Of a stretch of 64,000 nucleotides of DNA, positions 24,367 to 35,699 are shown piece after piece. The position numbers and the translations under genes were made by a program. How positions within the stretch are numbered: the first letter of the stretch is position 1; the number at the start of each line of letters is the position of its first letter. The stretch is from Brachyhypopomus gauderio (Eukaryota > Chordata > Actinopteri > Gymnotiformes > Hypopomidae): the NCBI RefSeq assembly GCF_052324685.1, contig NC_135225.1, positions 10,959,503 to 11,023,502 of the forward strand, in the 5' to 3' direction. Under the pieces are notes generated by a model. That model had not been told where the DNA came from. It did no database searches and worked only from the letters and a program-made list of their open reading frames with translations.

Positions 24367-25696
24367 GACAGTGAGTACTCTGTAGTGACATCATGGCCTT
24401 TAGAGTCAGGACGAAAGCAAAAACCAGGGAAAATGAAGTGTATGATGAAATAAGGATGGGAAGGATGTGTGATAAAAAAAAAAGAAATGCAGAAAAAGGA
24501 GGGAGGTGGGCATGAACAAACTCAAACTATAACCAATACCTGCATTTCTAATCCACAGCTAAAAGAGTAAAAAGCAAAACTATGTAATTTGATGAAAAGT
24601 ATGCAAGAAGGAAAAAAAATCATGTAATGAATATTGAACAGGTGAAAGTGCTAATCAAATGAAAGCTGCATAAACTTATCACATTTCCAACTGTTCCAGG
24701 AAGGTGACAGAAATAGAGGGAGGGGAACAGATGCAGACAGACTGAAGATAGGCAGAATCATTTCAGAGAGAGAGAGAGGGCTTCCGTTTACCGGATGAGC
24801 ACAGGCGTATACAGCAGGCCCACGATAGGAGTGACGTTAATGCCCATCAACATCTTGCTGTCAATGTCCTCCAGGCCTAGACTGCCATACTTCACCTCTC
24901 TGTAGGTCTCATCATAGTGCAGGATTAACTGCATCTGCAGCAGGCCTGCCAAACACAGCACGTCACCACTGTGCACGTCACCATCCAGAACGCTCCAGCA
25001 CGACGCATGAGACCGGGCATGGTGCGAGCTTACAGTAATGCCACACGTGTAAAGCGTTGGTCTACTGTTATTTCTACTTATTTGTTTTTGAACATCTGCA
25101 CTTGAATGTTTATTAACCATTATTGGTGATGCATCTAATCTTAACAAAATAGACACGTTTACATATTTTCAATGTGCCAACAAACTGACTGATGAACGAT
25201 CAGAGTAGTGAGGAGGAAACATACCCATGTAAACGCTGTAGATGATCATGCCCCCACAGCTGGCCCCCACCACATTCTTAACCACGCCCAGCCTTTTCCT
25301 CCTGTAATATTTCCTCTCCTCCTCTTCCTCATCATAGTCTGGGTGTGGCCCCAGAAACTCGTCTTCCTGAGAAAGAAGAGTTCATTGGCTGATGAGATTA
25401 AAAAATAGGCTTTAAGGTTTTGTGGCTCCATTTCGTAAAGGAAATGTAGTCATTTTAATTAATTAAACTGAACATATGGACAGCATTAATTGCCGTTTAC
25501 ATGACCACCCGAAGCTTATGCGCAATCTAAAACTCCTTTAGAGAATTCGCAAAAGCTTTGTGTAATTCACGTTTACCTGTCCCTGTACGTTTCCTTCTTG
25601 ACACGGCAGCTGTCGATCATCGTGGTCGTCAGCAGGGGGCACACCCTGCAGTTCAGCCTCGCAGTATATGTTGTCTTCTGTATTAACTGCTGCCAT
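20567..25696 (-). CDS. unc93b1: UNC93B1, Toll-like-receptor trafficking chaperone
   Basis: Twelve coding exons on minus: 25577-25696, 25225-25366, 24792-24945, 24156-24317, 23828-23957, 23530-23623, 23304-23428, 22927-23109, 22191-22470, 21634-21752, 21145-21267, 20567-20815. They have GT-AG junctions and total 1,881 nt (626 aa; human 597). UNC93B1 is a multipass ER membrane protein that escorts nucleic-acid-sensing TLRs to endolysosomes. Family landmarks are MQLILHYDETYREVKYG, STNYWERYYTLVPSA, CGAAYRPTEEIDLRS and YEDKERLDFVYTIYHWWQA. His421 (AAVHLVL) aligns with mouse H412, the residue mutated in the '3d' allele. Glycosylation-type sites NHT and NKT are kept. The tail has the YRYL sorting motif, an acidic stretch and a basic RGRRRRRR segment. 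An upstream in-frame Met at 25,759 is an alternative start. Confidence 0.95.
21938..22172. repeat. Compound (GT)n repeat in unc93b1 intron 9
   Basis: GT/TG runs are broken by CTGTATGTGTGTGG motifs, next to a (GAT)n run at about 21,908-21,931. The right end is within about 20 bases of the splice donor of the exon at 22191-22470. Other CA runs lie in the introns at about 23,966-24,033 and 24,335-24,361. Confidence 0.9.
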
Positions 25697-27368
25697 CTGG
25701 TGGCCAAACGGTAGAACGTCTAACCAAATCACACAAACTGAAATCCGTTTCAAGGCCATTCAAAAGTGCGAAAAAACAATGATCATGAAATTAAGCACCG
25801 GAAAGTGCGATTATACCTGATAATTTAAATATTTAAGTAAAATTAAAGCGACCATTTAACTAAGCAGGTCATAATATATACGACGGCAGTTAAATAAAGC
25901 GAAGCAGGCATATTACACTTTAGGATTCCGTCCAAAATCACAGGAACGTCTATGAATTCTGAGTAACAAGCAAACGAAGCCTCTAATAAATAAACTAAGA
26001 AGTATCATTCAAACGTTTCAGAAATATGACACCAAAATCATCTGACAATGCATATTAACTTAAGATTTCTACGGTACGACGTCTGTTTATTTCCTGATTA
26101 TTTAACTATTTAGCCATACTCACATATTTTCTGTTACCTGCCCAAAACGTCTAAATGTCGAACCAGCTGCACTTGCACACTACGTACTGTAAACAGACTG
26201 AACAAATATAGCAAACCTACCGATCTATACTCGGGTCCCGTGAAGTCGTACTCGACACTAACGAGTTAACGGACATGCAACGGAATAGCGCGTGCACCAA
26301 ATGTTCCCCCTTCAGAGTTGAAATGATCCTGCTCTTAATAGGCTACATTGCTTTTTGTTAAGACTGGAAAACGAATAACTGAGACAAACTTGACAAGAGG
26401 AAGCGAAAGTTGCCTTTCACTTCCCTTCTTGCGATATCTTAAAGATACAGCACCATTTCAGACGGTCGGATTGCACGTGCATTCGGACTTGGAATAGGGA
26501 CAAAACATTTAGGAAGCACTGAGCTACGGCACAGCAAAGGATTTTGGGTCCTAGAAAAGAAATCACATTGGGCCCCAGTGAAGAGATAAATTACCTGATG
26601 TTCGAATTTAAGGAGCTCCGACGGTTGCCTTTAGGATATTTATGCCAACGTAAACAAGCATGTGACTGTAAGGCACTTCAAACAATGTCATGCTGCAATG
26701 TACTGCAATCACTGAAGATGCATCTTCAAAAGCATGAGAGCAGGCAAAAATCCCTGTAGTAATCTTTAAACAAAACACACTTGTTCCAAAATACCTGTTA
26801 AGATGTTATTTTAACTTAAGACAAATGAGTGGTGCTTTACCAAGGATGTTCAATATTATTAAATCGTTTCCCTTAATTTTTCTTTGGAATTAATAATAAA
26901 GGTGGACATAGAATGCATAAACTCTAGCAGATTTAATTAAGATGTGCAACAAAAGTAAACTTCCCAAAGTAGAATGAATGCAATAAAACTTTACATAACT
27001 TAGTGTGTCAGCAGTCACACAGAGTTAAATATATAAAGGGGAAGAAAGAAAAGAAAAAAAAGGACAAGTTTAGTTGATATCAAATACAAACAAAAAAAAC
27101 TTTCAGCATTCATACACAACATTGTCCACACATACTTCAAGGCAAAACAAATAATGATTACGATGACTCCATCAACAATCATGTAGTCACAACTACTGCC
27201 TGTTTCACCAGAGAGTGCTTTCCAGCAATTACTGGACCATTAATAACTCAAACATATTAAAGTTCTACCACTGCCAATCTCAATGAGATTTAACACATGA
27301 AGGCTGAGGTCAGGTGCGCAACGTCTTCTCATGATGGGCCTGGCCCAGTTCTGCAGACTGAATGGGCT
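25697..27368. other. unc93b1 5' flank and timm10 3' flank
   Basis: The first several hundred bases should contain the unc93b1 promoter and any noncoding 5' exon, but no single core element stands out. The sequence nearer 27.3 kb is the timm10 3' UTR side. A 71-codon plus-strand open frame at 26,544-26,759 resembles nothing I know and is treated as chance. Confidence 0.45.
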
Positions 27369-28713
27369 TTAACCAGTGCCTGCAGCAGCTTTTCTCATCA
27401 TCTCCTCATCCTGGACGGACAGCTCGGTGAGCTTGCGTCCCAGTCTCTCGTGCAGGTCCAGGTACTTGGCAACACATCGATCTAGGCACACTGCCTCGCC
27501 TTTAGAAAGTTCTGCTTCCTTGTAGTGAGGGGGCACACATTTCCTGTGACACGCGTTGGTCATTCTGCAGGAGAGAAAGAAAGAAGAAAGTAAAACAATC
27601 TACACGTACACCGTGGATGGCGCGACTTTTGATTGCATCCATTATGTATGGCTGTGGATAAACTTAATTAGTGCCTATGACGGGTGGGGTCTGTCTGGTA
27701 AGATGCCTTTTCTGTCTAGTACATTAAGAAACAATGTTAAAGAATTTCATGTTCCATTATGCAATTGAGTTGTGAAGTTTTTTCTCTCTCATCCGTGTTA
27801 ACACCAGGCAACCAGCGAATCTGAATAAAAGTTGTGACACATAATTGTGGCAAGCATCTTACAAAATTGACACAATTTTTGTGACACAATTGACACACAC
27901 TACAACTTACTCACAAGATGAATTCTCATATATTTAATCAAGTATATATCTATATAGAGCATACATATCTAATTTGAATTATGTCAAAATGAGTATTCTT
28001 CAAAGGACAAGTATCAAGGAGACAGTTTTCAACATCTTATTTTCCATACCTATAATTTCTATCACTATACATAATGAACACTTGACCTTGGACAAGACGT
28101 TGGTCGTGTGCAGCAGGACAGATCTAGACCTTTTGTAGTTTTTCAGACTACTCTCATTGAGAGAAAAGTTAGTTTACCACAATAAGCTGCCTTGATTGCC
28201 ACTTTGATGTGGTTTTGGTGGACGTGAAAGCTGGCTAACCTTTAAAGATAATTCAAGAGATTGAAGAGGTTCGTGTTTGATTGCCAGGTAAACAGCTAAA
28301 GTAACCATTAGATGTAAATGGCACATTTCCTATGAAATTCCAAAATAGTCAGTTACAGTTTAACCTAACTTGAACCCGAGTCCATCAACCGACATAAATG
28401 TCACATTAGTTTATAGACCCAAACCCAATTTGCTCCAAGCTAACCTAGATACCAGCCCAGCTAGCATAACGTTTAGAAGACACCCACGAGTGCTAGTCAT
28501 GCATTTTCCAAATATAAAGAGCCCAATAGAAAACCCTGCAACAATGTTAATTAAAAGTCTTTAAAGCAAAGCCTAGCCTGAGCGACCATTCAAGATGAAC
28601 TGCAGGTAACGAGTTAACTAGCCAGCAGGCTGATAACGTTACCGGTTGTACATGTCTGCCATCATTTCCACTTCGAGCTCCGCCGCTAGCTGCTGGGCTT
28701 TCATCGGGTCCAT
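27369..28713 (-). CDS. timm10: TIMM10, small Tim chaperone of the mitochondrial intermembrane space
   Basis: Two exons on minus, 28643-28713 and 27369-27564, total 267 nt and 88 aa (human 90). The start reads [20 protein letters not shown], nearly identical to vertebrate TIMM10. The twin CX3C motifs are CHRKC and CLDRC, spaced as in small Tim proteins. They form the two disulfides of the helical hairpin. TIMM10 assembles with TIMM9 into a hexamer that carries hydrophobic inner-membrane precursors to the TIM22 translocase. The conserved block [15 protein letters not shown] lies between the motifs. Exon 1 ends after MYNR with a GTAACG donor, and exon 2 follows a CTGCAG acceptor. No damage is visible. 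Confidence 0.97.
27565..28642. other. timm10 intron
   Basis: About 1.08 kb, AT-rich. No additional exon, RNA gene or transposon was recognised in it. Confidence 0.7.
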
Positions 28714-29280
28714 CTCGGCGACTTCACGTTTTCGGTCACGCCGTTGAAACCTCACCGGTAAGCGCGATCCAACCGAGGGGTCCCGCCTTACAAAGAACCC
28801 CGAGAGCAACGTTTAACCTTCAGTGGACGGAACACGTGTGCTGGTCCCGCTCACTAATACTACTTCCGGTGCCTCCTGGGTCGGCAGCGCGCGAGCTAGC
28901 TAGCTGCTATAACGAATCAGTTCGCTAAACAATATGTAATTTTACAGTCTGTAAAACATGTATTAAATTTGTTCATTTGATATTGTCACTATTTTTACAG
29001 CAAATCCTGCCTTTTTACAATGGCAAATAGAAAAACAAAAATAACGTACATTTACAGTACTTCCTGAGTCAGGAATACAAAATACACACCTCCACTATCC
29101 ATCACCCGAACGAGGTTTTCCAACATATGCATTATTAAATAACGATGAAATACTTTAACAAATTAACTATTTTGTGCGTATAACAGTAACAACCCAGGAA
29201 ACCTTTAAAGAAACATTAGGTGCATGGTTTAGACCAAACTTGTTGAAAATACTCCCCAGTCTTGCAAAAGCAAGGTGGGA
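28714..29280. other. timm10 5' flank and btbd18 3' flank
   Basis: The 150-200 bases above the timm10 start are relatively GC- and CpG-rich and are the likely timm10 promoter. No TATA box is obvious. The remainder to the btbd18 stop at 29,281 is AT-rich. It would hold the btbd18 3' UTR; no clear AATAAA on minus was found. Confidence 0.4.
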
Positions 29281-32200
29281 TCAATCAGTCTCCTCTCCAG
29301 TCACATCAACCTCTTCATCTTCCTCTTCCAAGTCCTCCCCTGCGTCCTCATCCAGAATGGTGAGGAGTTGCCTCATCGATAAATGTGGCAGAACACCAGG
29401 AGAGCCCCAGACATCGTCCACAACTACTTCCTCGTCTTCATCGCAGTCCCAGTTGTCTGTGGACTCAAAGTTCACTCTAGCTGAAGGCACTGATGAAGGA
29501 CCCATAGCATTCCCCAGGGGGTTGATTACATCGGTCTCCTCAGACTCAGGAAGAACTTCTTTGCTTATTCTTGATGGTGTCTGTGTTACAGCTTTAACAG
29601 ATAAAACAAACCAGAAAATCAATATTATATATAGATTAGATAATGAACAATAATGCATTCAAAATAAACTAATTTGCTAATTGGCTGAACAGTGAAATCA
29701 TGCAAGAAACATTGGAAATCATGCAAGAAACATTTTAAACTGTCAAACTGTACAGAAACGTTTTGAAATGTTACAGTTCACAATATGTAACTAGATGCAT
29801 GAAAGTTTCACTGTTTAACGCTAGCCTTAGAAAAAATGAAAGTAAGGTCCTGATTAAATAAACAAATCTTCTCCCCATTAATTGTGCATGTGCTTAAAGT
29901 TGGCTATAAGCATACATGTAGACAGCATTCTCTGCAGCACTGGCTCTGACTAATAGCCTATACAGGGCAAGTGTGTTTAGTTCCCACTCAGTGTATGCTT
30001 TAGCTATGAGTGTAAATACTGTTCAGACAGAACTATAAACACTATCAATGCCTTTAGTCATAAGCAGGTCATACAGTGGAGATGCAGAGAAATTAGACTG
30101 CCAACATGGTAAAATCAACTTCAAAATAAAAATGAATTCTTGTCATGTCTGTTAGGTAAACCAAAAAAGTAGACATTCCTAATGTCATGTGCATCACGTT
30201 TCCCTAATTTATTAATGCTTAAATGTGTATTTCCAGTTAGGCAAACCTAATTTGGGCGTTTCACTTGGCCAAACAAATGTATTAAAAAAATACTTCATAG
30301 TGGAAAAATATACCATTACCTTCATCTGATGAAATGATTTCAGCTTCAGGAAACTGCGGTTCCTTTAAATTGTCCTCCTCAGCAGTAGCCCGTCCCTCTG
30401 TTATCGTTGCACTAGGGTGGCTTCCATCCATGCCAGTCTTCTCATCGCTCCATTCAGGATTATCTGCCCTATCTCCATCTGTAGTAACCAGAGTCTCTTC
30501 TACCACTTCCACATCACCATCACTTGTCTTGGCCCCATATTCAAAATCTCCAGTATTGTCCGATACTGCCTTTATTGATTCACTACAACCTGAAGTCTGC
30601 ATTTCCCAAAAGCTTTCTGAAATTTGTTCAGCTTTTAAAGCATTTTTAGCGCCTAATCTTGATTTCTCAATTGTCACATTATTTGTAATATCTTCAGACC
30701 TAAAAGGATGTTCGGTAATTTTACTACTTTCACTTTGAGTGGCACGAATATTGTTACATGTGTTTATAAACGGAACAGAACAGAAGTCAGAACCAAGTTC
30801 ATTATTCAGATCAATGTCGTGACTAGACAAATAAGGAAGAATGGAATTAATGCCAACATCTGTCTTTTTATCTGCTTGGATTCTACCAGTGTCTGTCACA
30901 CAGTTTCCATCAATTAAGCATCCATTTTTGCACTTGTATGAACTTTGCATCTCTTCACTGTCCCCACTGTTGACCGTGCCGTTTTCCAAGTCTGTCTTTT
31001 TGTTTTTACTTGTGTACAGAACGTCCTCCAGTTCACCATCTACTACCATCCTGGTCTGTTCTTTACCACCCTCTTCCACCCTTCTCTCTACTGTATTCTC
31101 CCCAGCTGCCCATTTCTCTTCCTGTTCGTCAATGCCCATCACCAGCTTGCTTCTTTTTGCAAGGCTCCGTACTCTAAATTCTCTCAAGTTCTTAGGGGTG
31201 AGTCCTGGTGGTGAAAGATTGGTGCAGCATTTTATTTCAGTCGTCTTAGAATTCTCTGCGCTCTGAAAACTGGACCTTGCTCGCAGGCCCATTGGCAGGA
31301 AACATTTTTTCTCAGTCATTCCTTTAGAATAAACGGCCTGGTGGAAAATATGATCAACAATGCTTGGCCGTTTATTTTGGCTAGCATGTCGAATGGCTTG
31401 TTTGGTTGTCTCAGCGTTCATATCAGTGTTTACTTCCCCATGCCCTGTTGAGACATTATTGAGCTGTGGTTCTAGTGCTGTACTGTCTTTACACTCATTT
31501 TTCACCAGGCTTTTTGCCTTGGGCAAACCATGGCGCTTAGCAAATCCTTCAGACAACCCAGCTATAGCCTGCTTTTTGCTTTCAGATTGTAGAAGACCCA
31601 AATCATGTTTCCCTTTTTTACGGGCCTTTCCACGTGCACGTTTTACTACAGTTCGTTTCTTATCCTTCTCCAGATGTCCTTCATTCTGTACAGACTCAGG
31701 GATTTTGCTCCTTTGTGTAGACTGTAAGTTATAATGGTCAGCAGAGCTGAAATCATCAAAACCTGCAGACAAGTTATTCAATTTCCTTACCTTGCTTAAG
31801 TTTTGCACAAAACCTGCAGCACAATCTGCTTTTTTACGGGGCCTCCCATGCCCACGTTTTACTACAAGAGTAGGTTCTTTCAGATCAGTCCCTTGTCTAG
31901 ATACACTTTGTTTTCTGCACTTAAGAGGTCGGCTTGTTTTGCATGGAGTTTTATCTCCTAAGGATGTCGAATTAGTTGGCACTCTTTTGATTGTCTTGCC
32001 AGACCTCAGCCAATCCATTTCCTCAGTACAAGTCTTACCAGTCTGCTTTGTGGTGTCAATGCTTGCCCCATTCCCTTCATTCACACTGCAAGGTTTGACC
32101 ATTTGTACATCTACTCCATTTGATTTAAAAGCAGTGATCTTGGTCCTTTTCTTGTCTTGTTCATTAGCCATTGCCTCAACACTGCATCTTTTCGTACAGG

Positions 32201-35200
32201 TCCTCTTGATGCACGAGGCCTTATCTGTTGGTCTGTCTGTCTTGCTTTTCTCCACTGTTCTTGGTGATGTCCGAGTCTCAAGGCACCAGCTTTGTGTAGT
32301 TACCAGCCCTAATCTGTTGTTAGTGGCCTTTTCAAAGTAATCCTTATTTGGTCTGAATTTACTTGAACGTTTCCTTAGCACCATCCCCTGACTTGACAAG
32401 GAAGCACAATTGTTTTGCTTTACATACAGAGGAGTATGTGATGGATTCAGCTGGTCAGCTTTACCACAAAATGTCTGCGGCAGGGGTAAAGAAACCATCA
32501 ATAGTGGTTGGTGGTCAACAGGTGATGCAGACAGCCATGAAGACATTTCCAATGGGTTTAGAGTACCAGACTCTTGCTTTTCTGATGCAAGGGGTGAAAG
32601 GCATCTTGGGAGTCTCATCTCATTGAAATTGGCCCCATTATCAGAATTTGGGGCTTCCACAATGGCTGTTTGCTTAAACCATGTTGCGTGCTTCATTGCT
32701 ATCGAGTTGGCCATGTCTCTTTTGGCTTCGGTGACTACATTTACTTTGTCTAATGAATGTTGTGCTAGACCGCTTGTGGTCACCTTTGAAATGTGCACAT
32801 CGCCACGACGTCCTTCACTGGTATTACAAAGAGCTTGTTTCATTGATTGAACATAGTTATTTGTCCATAAATTATTGTCCAACACATTCTTCAACTCACC
32901 TACATTTTGGTGTGGCAGCCAGACATTTTCAGTACAAACAGGAAGGGTGAATGCTGGGACTTTTTCTGATACAGTGTACAGAAATGCAGATGATGAATGA
33001 GACTCTTTTTGTGGTGCAACATGCAGAGACTCAACAAATGATGCTGAATGACTTCCTACTGATGCCATATTCTTGAGCTCCACTGTCCTGCATCTGGACT
33101 GGCACTCTAAATTTGGACCTGCAGAACCTACACACAACAAAGCATGATCAAAGCATGATATTTATCAATACCCATACACATGTTTATGCTTCTCATAAAT
33201 AATACACAACATATTCCTAACATGACATGTCTTGAGGCCAGGAAAGAGCAAAATGTGCAGATGAAAATAATAGATACTTGGGAGAGAAAATAACTGTTCA
33301 CTTAAATAAAAACGATTAAAGTGTTGACGAATCATATTCAGTAACTATTCACTGTATTACCATCGTTTCATTTTAAAAAGTTTTAAAACTTACTGAAAAT
33401 AAGCAACTGCTCATTCATTTCTTATAGCAACTATTTTTGGTAAATTTTTTATAATTATTTCTGGGGAAAGAAAATTATATGCATCATTTTGTAATTTAGG
33501 AAGAATGCTCAGATGTAAACAGTGCAATTGTTTATACTTTTCTGGAAAGTAAATCAAGCAAACAAACCTGAACAACACTTGTACAAGTAGGACATTTACC
33601 TGCTGCTTGTTGTCGAGAGGAAACCGACGTCATCTTGCCAGTGTAACGTTCACTAGCTTCAATGTTATGGCTGTCATTATTAGCTGGGGCAGCTTCACAC
33701 TGATCCATTTTTGGATCCAGGTGTGAACATAGCTGGGTTAAATGATGTATGCCGTTTCCATCCGTTGATTCTGAGGGCAAGATGTTTATACCCATCATAA
33801 CCATATCCTCCAGCAGCCTTACAATATGCTCATCAGACTCCTCAGCCTGTGGCAGACCTTCTGGTGCTGGCTGCATTTGTAAAGGAGAGGAGAGAAGAAC
33901 AGGATCATGGGTAGGGAGATGAGGCTTTTCTGAACTGGCTCTGGCAGGGGTTGCAGGAGATGATGTGTTCATGTCTGAAGGGGGTGTGAGTGTAACAGTT
34001 CCAAGGCTCCGACACAGCAGTGCTGGAGAATGGTCCATCTGAAGTCCAAGGCTGGTCATCTGGTTCTGTATGAATGTAGTGAGACAAGAGGGGGGAGGGC
34101 ACGTCATGAATCAGCAGCAGATTTAATAAAAAACATTTAAATGCAATTAAATGTAAGATGGCTACCAACATGTATAAATTATTTTCTAAATACAACTTAT
34201 CCTCTGAAAAGGAAGTACCTCAAAGTCACAATACATAATTCCTGGACCAGCATGACAGAGCTTTGAAGCAGCTGATCTACTCACTATTGTTTCATCTGCT
34301 TGGCTCTCATTGTGGATGCTAACAATCTCCCACAATGCCTCTCTGCTTCTCCTCTTCAGTTTAATCTTCAGTGAAATCCGAGTCTCTCCAGATTGTTCAA
34401 AAGCAGAGCTATTTTGGAGACCAAGCTTCTCAATTAGCTTGTGGAAGTCTTTACCCCCAATTCTTTTTGTTCTCTCCAAGGTCCCAGGATTCAGAGGTTC
34501 AGATCCAGTTTGCTTAACATTCAAAAACTCTATTTGTTTTTGTTCCTGACCTTCTTTGCTTAACTGGTCTGTCTTCTTAGGATTTTTGCCTCTATTCACT
34601 TCCATCTGCTGGCAGCACTTCAAGTGAGCAGGAGCCAGTGCTTCACTAAGGCTGGAGCACGAGGCAGCAGCAGTGTCATTTAACAAGTCAACACCAGCAA
34701 GTGGAGAAATGGTGCTGTCCTCACTAGACATGAAAGCTAAAGCAGGAGACCTGACTGTAGACAGTCCAGACTCCAACACACAGCAAGCATCTGTAAAAAT
34801 ACCTTCAGGACTATCTGTCTGAGTCCCTGCATGTGTAAAGCTCTGGCCCTCTGTCAGGACCAGTGGCGCTTCCCTTTCCTCTTCTGTCTGCAGACCAATT
34901 TCCCTCCAACTCGTAGCTTTGTCCTGATGCCCATTTGCATGTTTTTTCTTCCCACCTAACAGATTACTGAAGCCAAGTCTGTGGGCAACATCAAACACCT
35001 CCTTCTGTTCACCAAGACTCTCTCCTTCTATCTCCCCAGAGTACATGAACCCAACTAGCTTGAGAAGGGCATTAGCCCCTATTGCATGAAGCTTGACCAG
35101 TCTGCTCTGCCCCACTGGAAGTGAAGGAGAGTTGGCGAGGACTCTTGAAAAAACTGGGCTGAGGGCAGACAACACACAGCTATGTGCAGGAATGGAGACA

Positions 35201-35699
35201 CCTAGGAGAGTAAGAGTATAATAATTTTGCATTATAGAAGCTTTAAGCAACCCTTTTACGGCACACAGAAATGACCCAAGTTAAACACAAAATGGTAAAA
35301 CTTGCCTTAAGCTTACATATACTTCACAAATACTGCAACAAAATTAAATAAATGATCTTTAGCCCCATTAAAATGTATCATTAAAAAATTATATTCTTAA
35401 GAGGTTAGAAATTGCAAATAAAAGCAGAGTGGTGCTGGCTTCTATTACTTTTTACTTTTCCACATTAATGTAATAAATAGATAAAGCTGAAGGAGTAATT
35501 TAATCCACTTATATGGTTCAGTGAGAAATATTTAGGGAGTTCAACAGCAACCACAGAACAGGCCTGGCAGGAGTATTTCTTTCCCTTCTCTCTCACCCTC
35601 GGCCTGCAGCAGTGTGTCACAGTGGAGGCTGCCATGCTGCTGTTTCTGTAGTTCACGGAGGAGGAGCAGAGCAAAGCCAGGGTGCCTGTGTCTCCACAT
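29281..35699 (-). CDS. btbd18: BTBD18-like BTB/POZ nuclear protein with AT-hook-like motifs
   Basis: Five exons on minus: 35597-35699, 34219-35201, 33600-34065, 30320-33127, 29281-29591. They total 4,671 nt and 1,556 aa. The N-terminal BTB/POZ domain spans about residues 15-110 (LHCDTLLQAEGVSIPAHS, then CVLSALSPVFSRVLA and LVGFMYSGEIE). The rest is low-complexity and Ser/Thr/Lys-rich. It has an AT-hook-like core GRPRKK at about residue 945 and a related basic block KRARGKARKK at about 1015. The C-terminus is very acidic (EDLEEEDEEVDVTGE). Mammalian BTBD18 is about half this length and in mouse promotes transcription elongation at pachytene piRNA loci. The name rests on the BTB sequence and on synteny with timm10 and ctnnd1. 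All junctions are GT-AG and in phase. The start codon lies in a short first exon. Confidence 0.85.

Noticed and set aside
26544-26759. 71-codon plus-strand frame in the unc93b1 5' flank
   Set aside because: No recognisable domain, no splice or polyadenylation support, and length expected by chance in this composition.
30334-32850. Several plus-strand frames of 80-180 codons
   Set aside because: They are antisense shadows of the large btbd18 exon.
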